A stretch of DNA of 5,813 bases from Bacteroidota bacterium (GTDB lineage: Bacteria > Bacteroidota > Bacteroidia > Bacteroidales > UBA932), in assembly GCA_017860395.1 (NCBI GenBank), contig JAGDMC010000102.1, positions 1-5,813 of the forward strand, read 5' to 3'. Within the stretch, counting starts at the first letter, position 1. Each line of letters starts with the position of its first letter. Below, one piece after another: positions 1 through 5,813 of this stretch. Both the position numbers and the translations under genes were made by a program. The notes under the pieces were generated by a model that was not told the origin of the DNA, searched no databases, and saw only the letters and a program-made list of their open reading frames with translations.

Positions 1-732
1 GATTGCATTCTTAAGACCGCATCTAAGAGTGTCGTAGGTGTCTACAAGAAGTATTAACGGTTCTCCAAAATGGGATTTTATGTATGTATCGAATGCCTTA
101 AATTCTCCTGCGATTGTGCAGCCGAATGCAGTTATAAAACTATGTGCCATCGTACCCGATGCCGGTATGCCAAACATGGTTGAAGTAAGAATATTGGATG
201 AGTTTAGGCAACCACCAATGTAAGCGGCTTTTGCACCATAGGTTGCAGCCCACGGGCCGTGGGCCCTGCGTGATCCGAATTCGCTAATAGGTTTTGTGGT
301 ACTTCGCGACACCCTTGATGCCTTAGTTGCTATTGCCATTTGATGATTCATAATGCAAAGCATGGGCGTTTCCAGAACCTGAGCCTCAATAAGGGGGCCT
401 TCAACAGTTATAACCGGCTGGGTTGGAAAAGCAATCTCTCCCTCCTCCATTGCGTATATGTTTCCGGTGAATTTCATTTCCGAGAGAAATTTCCGGTATT
501 CCCGGTAATCTTCTCCGGGGAGAAACTTTTCAAAAAATGACTCATCTTCGCTCCCAAGACCGGTAACCATTTCGAGAGCTTCTTTAACTCCGCATACAAC
601 AGCCCAGTTGTTTTTGTCAGGGGCACTTCTGTAAAAAAGGTTGAAAATGGCTTTTTTATCCTTTAGACCTTTGTCATAGAAGGTTTTCCCCATTGTATAC
701 TGATACTTGTCGGAGCAATATGAGATATTCAT
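1..732 (-). CDS. pncB: Nicotinate phosphoribosyltransferase, N-terminal 244 residues (3' end beyond window)
   Basis: The reading frame is open from an ATG at 732 to the left edge with no stop, so the gene is partial and its C-terminus is missing. The enzyme joins nicotinate to PRPP, with ATP hydrolysis, to give nicotinate mononucleotide in the cytoplasmic NAD salvage (Preiss-Handler) pathway. Family signatures appear in the expected order: SDKYQYTMG at residues 7-15 (family form TDLYQLTM), LFYRSAP at 32-38, VEGPLIEAQVLET at 110-122, EFGSRRAHGP at 151-160, GGCLNSSNIL at 173-182, SGTMAHSF at 192-199 and LVDTYDTLR at 229-237. His197 in GTMAHS is probably the counterpart of the histidine that is phosphorylated in the Salmonella enzyme; this is inferred from motif position. 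The family is usually about 400-490 residues, so roughly half is present. No frameshift was found in the 244 codons. It lies 47 bases after the HPt gene on the same strand, so it may be reached by readthrough, but its function looks unrelated. Confidence 0.93.
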   Translation of the reverse strand, partial: MNISYCSDKYQYTMGKTFYDKGLKDKKAIFNLFYRSAPDKNNWAVVCGVKEALEMVTGLGSEDESFFEKFLPGEDYREYRKFLSEMKFTGNIYAMEEGEIAFPTQPVITVEGPLIEAQVLETPMLCIMNHQMAIATKASRVSRSTTKPISEFGSRRAHGPWAATYGAKAAYIGGCLNSSNILTSTMFGIPASGTMAHSFITAFGCTIAGEFKAFDTYIKSHFGEPLILLVDTYDTLRCGLKNAI

Positions 733-779
733 GGTCTGGTATTTTAAACCATAAAGGTACTAAAAAAGTAAACCTGATG

Positions 780-1166
780 TTACTTAAGAAGCTTAAGCAA
801 AGCTGTCCACTCTGCATCAAGCAGTTTAATAAGTTCTATGCAGTCAGACAAAGCCTCTTCTGTTGAAATTTTTTTTGATTCATGCTCTTTTATAGAGAAT
901 TCCAAAGCTTTTGCAATGTTCCCTAATCTATGAAAGCTTAGGTTAAAAGCAGAGCCTTTAATGGCATGTGCACAATGTTTTATCTGTTCGCAATCAGAAG
1001 GGAAATCCCCGTCAAATGATTCAAAATGATTTCTGATATCGCTTATATATTGGGGAATCTGAAGCCTGGCACTTTCAATTAAAAGTTCTACAATTTCATT
1101 GTCTCCGTCCACTTTTTCCAAGAGTTCGGATTTGTCAAACCTTTCTCCCCAAATTTCGGTAATCAT
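780..1166 (-). CDS. Stand-alone histidine phosphotransfer (HPt) domain protein
   Basis: This 128-residue protein is essentially one HPt domain, a four-helix bundle that relays phosphate between response-regulator receiver domains and histidine kinases in multistep phosphorelays. The diagnostic core is AHAIKGSA at residues 66-73, matching the family pattern AHxLKGxA; His67 is the predicted phosphoacceptor, with Lys70 and Gly71 as its usual neighbours. The following NLSFHRLGNIAKALE (75-89) fits the next conserved helix. There is no signal peptide, membrane segment, kinase ATPase domain or receiver domain, so the protein should be cytoplasmic and needs partners encoded elsewhere. The ATG at 1166 lies two bases after the stop of the LolA-like gene (TAA-TT-ATG), which suggests translational coupling and firmly places it in the transporter operon. 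No Shine-Dalgarno is visible; the leader is A-rich. The HPt call is secure. A role in controlling or sensing the exporter is inference from position only. Confidence 0.9.
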   Translation of the reverse strand: MITEIWGERFDKSELLEKVDGDNEIVELLIESARLQIPQYISDIRNHFESFDGDFPSDCEQIKHCAHAIKGSAFNLSFHRLGNIAKALEFSIKEHESKKISTEEALSDCIELIKLLDAEWTALLKLLK

Positions 1167-1168
1167 AA

Positions 1169-1957
1169 TTATTGTTGTTTTTCAAGGTTTGCAGGAGAGA
1201 AAAGACTTTCGGATAAATTGGAGCCTGCCTGAAAAGCATCTGTAGTGAGAACAGATTTTCTCCCGGTTTTCTCATTATTCATCTCCATTAAATAATAAAA
1301 GAATTTCCCCCCTGATACAGGTTTATAATCACTTATTGATTGTGTTTTTGAAAGTTTTCCGCTCAAGTCGTAGAATTCAATTTTATAACACAAATAATTT
1401 CCTTTATCGATGTAAGATATTTTTTTGCTGAAGCCGTTTTCACCTTCAAGTTCTTTTGTCTTTGGTGTTGCCTCAATTTTAAAGCAGTTTTTCCCGTTTA
1501 AAGTTTCTGCTGAGAGAAGTTTGTAGTTAAAGTCGTCTAAATTGGGTTTACTCATATCGGCATTTGTAAACTCCGAACCCATAAAATTCTTCCCTTTTTC
1601 GTTACTTACTATTCTTCTGCTCTTTTTAAGGGCAGGCATATAAATCCACATGTCATCGGATTTTCCTTCATAGTCGTAGACGAGCATAGCTGTTCCCCGA
1701 ACATCGGCAGGGTCAATGAAACGCATAATCATCTTCGTTACTTCTCCGAATTTTTTACTTGCAATGCTCACCTTTCTGGTGCGCACATTCCCTTTCTGAT
1801 CATAAATTTTGAGAGTAGTCACCATCTCCATTGAAGAGAGAGCAATTATATCGGCAGAATTCTTACTTACTTCCCGAGCATCCTGACCGCTGGAAGAGGC
1901 TGAAAAACAAAAAATGCAGGAGGCTATTAAAACAGTTATTGCAGTTAACCTTTTCAT
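1169..1957 (-). CDS. LolA-like outer-membrane lipoprotein-sorting family protein, secreted
   Basis: This 262-residue periplasmic protein belongs by its motifs to the LolA-like 'outer membrane lipoprotein-sorting protein' family, whose half-barrel fold holds lipid or acyl chains. The features seen are DPADVRGTAML at 82-92, DDMWIYMPALKKSRRI at 101-116, FMGSEFTNADM at 125-135 and a C-terminal LFSPANLEK at 252-260; the MW-Y-P-L--RRI and GSEF-N-D patterns are the family's strongest signatures. The N-terminus is a signal peptide (MKR, then a hydrophobic stretch to about residue 19) with likely cleavage near residues 20-24. IASC at 11-14 resembles a lipobox, but the hydrophobic stretch before it is short and continues after it, so signal peptidase I is preferred. 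It starts 11 bases after the transporter stop. Members of this family often sit beside RND/MMPL permeases, so the likely job is accepting hydrophobic cargo in the periplasm. It need not act on lipoproteins as true LolA does. The family call is firmer than the role. Confidence 0.85.
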   Translation of the reverse strand: MKRLTAITVLIASCIFCFSASSSGQDAREVSKNSADIIALSSMEMVTTLKIYDQKGNVRTRKVSIASKKFGEVTKMIMRFIDPADVRGTAMLVYDYEGKSDDMWIYMPALKKSRRIVSNEKGKNFMGSEFTNADMSKPNLDDFNYKLLSAETLNGKNCFKIEATPKTKELEGENGFSKKISYIDKGNYLCYKIEFYDLSGKLSKTQSISDYKPVSGGKFFYYLMEMNNEKTGRKSVLTTDAFQAGSNLSESLFSPANLEKQQ

Positions 1958-1968
1958 AATTCGTATTT

Positions 1969-4218
1969 TTATTTCAGAAATTTTGGTTTAAAGATAATAC
2001 AGATTGCCGGAATGAGCATAAGTGCAGAAAAGAGGCAAAACAGAAGTGACAGGATTATGAGCAGTGCAAATGATTTTATGAGTGGGAATGCAGACAGGAA
2101 AAGTACTGAAAAACCTAACATCACAGAGAGCGCATTTATTGTAATACCACGCCCCGTTGTACGGATTGCAGTCTGAAATGCAGCAGGGAAGCCAACTCCG
2201 AGGGAGAGCTCACTTCTTACCCTCCAGAAAATGTGAATTGTAAAGTCGACACCCAGCCCAATTGAAATTGAAGAGAGCAGTGCAGTAATAATATTCAGTT
2301 CAATGCCAAGCCAGCCCATGAGCCCGAATATGCAAAAAACGGCATAGAGCAACGGAATGGAGCCAAGTAACCCGGCTGTAACGCTTTTGAAAATAATCGC
2401 AAGAAGAATTACTATTGCAATAAAGGCAAAAATAAGAGAGTAGTACTGTCCGGTTACCACAGATTCACTCATCTCCTTTTCTACAAGAGCGTATCCGCCG
2501 ATGACCGTGCCCGGGTCGTCCTTTGTCAGAGCCTTTATTTTATCTATTATCAATTTTGCTTCACTCAGCTTTTCGTAATTGCACTGAATTGTCATTATTG
2601 CTTTCGTGTAATCGAAATCCACAAGATTTTCAAAAGCAGACGGGTCGCCATTCATAGAATATAGTTCTATATACTGGGCAACACCTTCTCTGGTTTGAGG
2701 AATTCTGTTGTAGCCCGGATCGGACGGGTCATTCAGGGCTGTACTCATTTTACGTATAATAGTTGCAATTGAGGTAACACTTCCTACTCCGGGCATTTTC
2801 TCAAGCTCTTCTTCATACGTTGACATTTTTGTGAGAATAGCAGGGTCCTTTATATCCCCGTCAAACATAATATTAATCATCTTGCTTCCTCCAAAAGCCT
2901 TGTTTGTAATATTTATGCTCTTATTGTAAGGGTGTTTCTGAGGCAGAATGTCATTAAAATCCGACGCAACACGAAAGTTAAAAAGGCCGGCAAGTGAAAG
3001 GGCAATAAATGCAATAAAGGATATTATAATGAAACGGGGATTGTCTGTTACAAATCTCCCGATATGGTTCAGTATATAAACAATCTTCCCCCTCTTTTCC
3101 CCTTCAATATCAAAATGTACTTTTCCCTTTTTCATTACAGAAAGAATGGCCGGGATAAACGTAAGGCTGAGTATGAGCGCCAGCGCAATACCAATTGATG
3201 ACACAACTCCCATTTGAGTTGCAGGAAGCAGTACACTCATAATTAGACCGAGAACCCCAACTATTGTTGTGAGTCCGCAGAGAATCACAGGTTTGTTAAG
3301 GTATGTACTTGCTTCTGTAACTATTTCATTCATAGTCATATTAGGGTCAAGGGCGTTAAGTTCCTGATATCTGGAAACATAGTGGACCCCGTAGTTGTTT
3401 GCAATAGCAAGCATCATAACAGGAATAATAATTCCGATAATACTGAGTTCCCATCCAAAAAGCGGAATGAGGGACATTGAAGCGACTATTGATATTAATA
3501 CTATTGTAAATGGCAGAAGTACTCCCTTCAGTTCTCTGAATGAAATCCAGAAAAAAAGTAGCATTAACAGCAACCCTATAGGCAGCAAAATCATGATATC
3601 TCTGCTAATTTTATCATTTGCCTCACTTCTCAGGTATGGCTGCCCGTTCAGATAAACTTTTTCATTTCCGGGAAATTCATCCAGCTTTTTATAAATAAGG
3701 TCAATTAGCTCTTTGTCCTTAGTAGTTTTGTTCGAATTGAGGAGGAGAAGTGCATATTTAAAGTCCTCCGAGACGAGAAGTTTATATGCCAGATCATTTT
3801 TTTTAATCTCTTCCCTCAGTGCCTCTCTCTCTTCAGGCGTTTGAGGAAGAGTTTTAACTACAGGATCAACAATCATTGTTCCATCTTCGGAACGAATGTC
3901 TCTTGTTGTATAAAGCGAAATTACAGAGGCAAATTCGTTCATTTTTCCGAATTCGGATGAAAGTTTTTCAAGTCTCTCCAGTGTGGCCGGATTTAGAATA
4001 TCATCGGTTTCAAATATCAGAATAACAGGCTCATAAGTGCCAAAAATCTCACCAATTTTGTCATTGTTGACTTTTGACTCCATCTTGTCGGGCAGATATG
4101 ACTCAAGATCGGGATTTACTTTAATTGTAATCAGAGGAATTATGCTTGCGGCAGCCAAAATTATTGTTGCAATTATTATTGTCCAACGATATTTAATTAT
4201 CCCAATCTTCTTTTCCAT
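1969..4218 (-). CDS. RND superfamily exporter, MMPL type (inner membrane)
   Basis: This 749-residue protein has the duplicated RND/MMPL architecture: one membrane segment (about 11-31), a large periplasmic domain (33-206), five segments (208-362), then a second copy with one segment (395-413), a periplasmic domain (416-590) and five segments (594-743). Length and layout fit MMPL-family lipid and hydrophobic-molecule exporters (HpnN, MmpL and the Patched/NPC1 relatives) and not the larger AcrB-type drug pumps of about 1,040 residues. Each half carries the expected signature in its fourth segment: IANNYGVHYVSRYQEL at 272-287 and GLGVDFTIHIFWRVRSEL at 654-671. Asp658 in the second is the likely proton-coupling residue; the first half has Asn274-Asn275 where many relatives have Asp. 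The gene starts 12 bases after the beta-barrel gene and ends 11 bases before the LolA-like gene. It is full length with no sign of a frameshift. Substrate is unknown; proton-driven transport of a lipid-like cargo is inferred from family and context. Confidence 0.92.
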   Translation of the reverse strand: MEKKIGIIKYRWTIIIATIILAAASIIPLITIKVNPDLESYLPDKMESKVNNDKIGEIFGTYEPVILIFETDDILNPATLERLEKLSSEFGKMNEFASVISLYTTRDIRSEDGTMIVDPVVKTLPQTPEEREALREEIKKNDLAYKLLVSEDFKYALLLLNSNKTTKDKELIDLIYKKLDEFPGNEKVYLNGQPYLRSEANDKISRDIMILLPIGLLLMLLFFWISFRELKGVLLPFTIVLISIVASMSLIPLFGWELSIIGIIIPVMMLAIANNYGVHYVSRYQELNALDPNMTMNEIVTEASTYLNKPVILCGLTTIVGVLGLIMSVLLPATQMGVVSSIGIALALILSLTFIPAILSVMKKGKVHFDIEGEKRGKIVYILNHIGRFVTDNPRFIIISFIAFIALSLAGLFNFRVASDFNDILPQKHPYNKSINITNKAFGGSKMINIMFDGDIKDPAILTKMSTYEEELEKMPGVGSVTSIATIIRKMSTALNDPSDPGYNRIPQTREGVAQYIELYSMNGDPSAFENLVDFDYTKAIMTIQCNYEKLSEAKLIIDKIKALTKDDPGTVIGGYALVEKEMSESVVTGQYYSLIFAFIAIVILLAIIFKSVTAGLLGSIPLLYAVFCIFGLMGWLGIELNIITALLSSISIGLGVDFTIHIFWRVRSELSLGVGFPAAFQTAIRTTGRGITINALSVMLGFSVLFLSAFPLIKSFALLIILSLLFCLFSALMLIPAICIIFKPKFLK

Positions 4219-4230
4219 TTGAATTTTTAA

Positions 4231-5601
4231 TTAAAATGAGGCTTTTATTTCGAAAAACAATCCGTTCATTACAGGAGCAGAATAATCAAAAAGCGATTCG
4301 GCCGGCCCGTGCATATAGGAACCGCCAATGCAGAAGGTAAGATTGTCTGTGGCATTCCAGCTTAGTTTTGGCCTTATCATGTATTCTTTTGAAGTAATAT
4401 TATAGAAGCCGGTGAGTTCTCCGGTGAGGGTTTCATATGCAAAACTTTTTCGTACAGTAAGTGAAAGAGCGTGGTTCGAGCTTTTTTGCTGATTGAATAT
4501 TTTCCTGTTAAACAATGAACTCTGATAGTAAACCATATTCTGCAAATAAAGCAATTGGGACATAGGATTTTCGGGATGTGAAAGAACAGGCTCCGCAAGC
4601 GGTTTGAAGTCAGGAACACATTTACCCACATATTGGAAAATAGTTAAATATCCTCCGAAATCCTTTTCAATGGCTCCGACATAACTTATATCGGGAGCAG
4701 GAATGAACATAAACAAATCGGACCCTTTTGTACGATTGTAAGCAGCCTCTCCTCTAAGAATCCATGAGCCGAGAGGCAGGGCAAAGTCGGCGCCGAAAGA
4801 CTGCTTATGAAATGAAGTTGCTGTATATAGAATTTCTGGAGCAGGATTGGGGTTGCTGATATCAAGATTTATTGTTTTAACATTGAATCCGTGAAATGGG
4901 TCGTATCCGCGAAAATAGGAGAGAGAGAATCCAATCCTGGACAATTCAAAATTAATTTTTGCGGCTATTGCCCCATTTTTGAATTTGCTTTCGGGAATAG
5001 TGGGCCCTGCAAATTTTGCATACTGGCCAAGATCAAACAGATCGAAGCGGTAATTTGATGCCCGGTAGTATGGAACCCCAATTAAATCAATATCTATTGC
5101 GGAATTGATTCTGTATTTTGCCCGGAGCATAAAATTAGACAGATTCTGGTCGTCCGGGTCAGATGTGAGAAAAAAATAATCTTTTGCATTAATGTTATTT
5201 GTAGGATTAAAGCCATCGGTACGTCCCCATTTTACAATCTGGTTACCCGCCAGAAAATCAAATTTGTCCGATACGTATCCTGCGTACGCTTCAACTATAT
5301 CCAGCTTGTTATAGTATTTGTCGAACATGTTCCCGCCGCGAAACCATATTTCCGAATGAAGAATTGTATGTTTTCCGATATACCTTGCCTTTAACGCAAA
5401 TTGAGCAAATACAGATGTGAGATCGTAATTTTTTGATCCTCCGTAAAATGCTCCCCTTACGTAACCACTTACCTCTGTATTTTGAGAAAGACCTTTTTTT
5501 TGTTCGGATGTGGAGTCTTTCTGAGAGTCGGTAAAGAGGGACTGGGCACAGAGCGGGTTGAGAATCAAAATTGCCAGTATAGTGAGAATCTTTGATTTCA
5601 T
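4231..5601 (-). CDS. Predicted outer-membrane beta-barrel protein, DUF1302-like
   Basis: This 456-residue protein begins with a signal peptide (MKSK, hydrophobic core 5-17, likely cleavage after Ala19 in LCA-QS). A short polar linker (20-42) follows, and then alternating polar/aromatic strands run to the C-terminus, which ends in KASF with the terminal Phe typical of barrels recognised by the BAM complex. The segment GNQIVKWGRTDGFNPTNN at 119-136 resembles the DUF1302 hallmark, in which a strand ending in W-G is followed by a turn leading to N-P and N-I-N. Strand-like repeats such as SEIWFRGG (83-90), IGFSLSYFRGYD (223-234) and LRGEAAYNR (282-290) support a barrel. DUF1302 proteins are often longer and commonly neighbour RND permeases with LolA/LolB-like partners, which matches this locus. 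It is the first gene of the block, with a perfect Bacteroidota -7 box 32 bases upstream. The likely role is the outer-membrane exit or receiving site for the exporter. A general porin is an alternative; the barrel itself is more certain than the DUF1302 label. Confidence 0.8.
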   Translation of the reverse strand: MKSKILTILAILILNPLCAQSLFTDSQKDSTSEQKKGLSQNTEVSGYVRGAFYGGSKNYDLTSVFAQFALKARYIGKHTILHSEIWFRGGNMFDKYYNKLDIVEAYAGYVSDKFDFLAGNQIVKWGRTDGFNPTNNINAKDYFFLTSDPDDQNLSNFMLRAKYRINSAIDIDLIGVPYYRASNYRFDLFDLGQYAKFAGPTIPESKFKNGAIAAKINFELSRIGFSLSYFRGYDPFHGFNVKTINLDISNPNPAPEILYTATSFHKQSFGADFALPLGSWILRGEAAYNRTKGSDLFMFIPAPDISYVGAIEKDFGGYLTIFQYVGKCVPDFKPLAEPVLSHPENPMSQLLYLQNMVYYQSSLFNRKIFNQQKSSNHALSLTVRKSFAYETLTGELTGFYNITSKEYMIRPKLSWNATDNLTFCIGGSYMHGPAESLFDYSAPVMNGLFFEIKASF

Positions 5602-5632
5602 TTTACAGCAGTTTTATGCTATAAAGTTAAAT

Positions 5633-5640
5633 CAAATTTA
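5633..5640 (-). promoter_or_regulatory. Candidate Bacteroidota -7 promoter box for the exporter operon
   Basis: Read on the minus strand, bases 5640-5633 are TAAATTTG, an exact match to the Bacteroidota primary sigma factor -7 consensus TAnnTTTG. Transcription would begin near 5626-5629 and leave a leader of about 25-28 bases before the ATG at 5601. A matching -33 TTTG at the usual spacing of about 19 bases is not present; the nearest TTTG (5654-5651, after a run of seven T) is only 10 bases upstream of the -7 box. In AT-rich DNA such a match can arise by chance, so this is a candidate, not an established promoter. Confidence 0.45.
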
Positions 5641-5667
5641 GACTAATGAGCAAAAAAATGAGACTAA
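5640..5667 (-). repeat. Direct repeat TTAGTCT, two copies 21 bases apart
   Basis: The 7-base word TTAGTCT occurs on the minus strand at 5667-5661 and again at 5646-5640, exactly 21 bases start to start, about two helical turns. The upstream copy overlaps the nhaD stop codon; the downstream copy overlaps the first base of the candidate -7 box. A second short word, CTCATT, is also repeated (5662-5657 and 5650-5645). The arrangement could be a pair of regulator half-sites at the promoter, but the copies are short and in AT-rich DNA, so chance is a serious alternative. Confidence 0.3.
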
Positions 5668-5813
5668 AGAATATCTATCAGAATAAATGAGAGCGCACCT
5701 GCTATGTAACCGGCAAAAGCGAGCAGGGAAATATTCTTAAAATACCAGTTGAAGCTGATTTTTTCGATACCCATTACCACGACGCCGGATACGGACCCGA
5801 TAATCAATACGCT
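5664..5813 (-). CDS. nhaD: Na+/H+ antiporter NhaD, C-terminal 49 residues (5' end beyond window)
   Basis: The frame is open from the right edge to a TAG at 5666-5664 and encodes the last 49 residues of a membrane protein. The segment IIGSVSGVVVMGIEKI followed by FNWYFKNIS and LLAFAGYIAGALSFIL closely resembles the C-terminus of NhaD-type Na+/H+ antiporters, in which a G-S-A-A-G-V-x-x-M-G-M-E-K motif precedes a W-Y-x-K segment and a final hydrophobic helix. NhaD exchanges sodium for protons at the inner membrane, using the proton gradient or helping to set cytoplasmic pH and salt balance. Only the tail is present, so other ion-transporter-superfamily members cannot be fully excluded. It lies 62 bases upstream of the beta-barrel gene on the same strand. 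No GC-rich terminator hairpin is visible between them, so readthrough is possible even though the next gene seems to have its own promoter. Confidence 0.72.
   Translation of the reverse strand, partial: SVLIIGSVSGVVVMGIEKISFNWYFKNISLLAFAGYIAGALSFILIDIL

Noticed and set aside
248..264. 17-base palindrome (GCCCACGG-G-CCGTGGGC), GC-rich
   Set aside because: It lies inside the conserved EFGSRRAHGPWAAT-coding part of pncB, has no usable loop of its own and no T-tract. The protein motif explains the sequence.
38..540. Two short plus-strand open frames (38-223 and 340-540)
   Set aside because: Both lie antisense to the clearly conserved pncB reading frame and their products show no recognisable pattern.
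731..759. Weak promoter or hairpin signals before pncB: TACCTTTA (759-752, one mismatch to TAnnTTTG) and an inverted TGGT/ACCA (737-751)
   Set aside because: There is no -33 element at proper spacing, and the stem has only four pairs with a loop of seven. Both are compatible with chance in AT-rich DNA.
783..797. Repeated self-complementary CTTAAG forming a small hairpin at the end of the HPt gene, with a T-run downstream
   Set aside because: The stem is AT-rich and codes for the final Leu-Lys-Leu-Leu-Lys; the T-run begins about 16 bases further on, too far for an intrinsic terminator.
3395..4222. Two plus-strand open frames (3395-3655 and 4037-4222) with hydrophobic translations
   Set aside because: They are antisense to membrane-segment codons of the RND gene, which naturally give hydrophobic reverse translations.
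4377..4631. 84-codon minus-strand frame inside the barrel gene
   Set aside because: It is an alternative frame within a well-supported gene and its product shows no family resemblance.
5651..5658. Run of seven T (minus strand) after nhaD as a possible terminator
   Set aside because: No GC-rich stem precedes it; nhaD may read through or end by another mechanism.

Overview
The window looks like Bacteroidota DNA, perhaps Bacteroidales or a related marine or anaerobic lineage. Three things point this way. Base composition is AT-leaning. The start codons lack Shine-Dalgarno sequences and instead follow short A/T-rich leaders. The only convincing promoter signal is a perfect TAnnTTTG -7 box of the Bacteroidota type. 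The assignment rests on these general features and on protein style, not on a marker gene.

Every gene is on the minus strand, so the window is transcribed from high to low coordinates. In that order it contains: the last 49 codons of a NhaD-type Na+/H+ antiporter (5813-5664); a 62-base gap holding a candidate promoter and a 7-bp direct repeat; a predicted outer-membrane beta-barrel of the DUF1302-like type (5601-4231); a 749-residue RND/MMPL inner-membrane transporter (4218-1969); a secreted LolA-like 'outer membrane lipoprotein-sorting' protein (1957-1169); a stand-alone histidine phosphotransfer (HPt) protein (1166-780); and, after 47 bases, the N-terminal 244 codons of nicotinate phosphoribosyltransferase, which runs off the left edge (732-1). 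The gaps inside the central four-gene block are 12, 11 and 2 bases, so it is almost certainly one operon. No gene-free stretch exceeds about 60 bases. No RNA gene, mobile element or CRISPR array was seen.

The central block has one component for each envelope layer: an RND pump in the inner membrane, a lipid-carrier-fold protein in the periplasm and a barrel in the outer membrane. By analogy with hopanoid, sterol and mycobacterial lipid exporters of the MMPL class, and with clusters pairing RND permeases with DUF1302-type barrels and LolA/LolB-like proteins, the simplest hypothesis is trans-envelope movement of a lipid or other hydrophobic molecule. The cargo cannot be read from the sequence. 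The unusual element is the HPt protein, whose start lies 2 bases after the stop of the LolA-like gene, tying a phosphorelay component to the export machinery. The flanking nhaD and pncB genes look like unrelated housekeeping functions.
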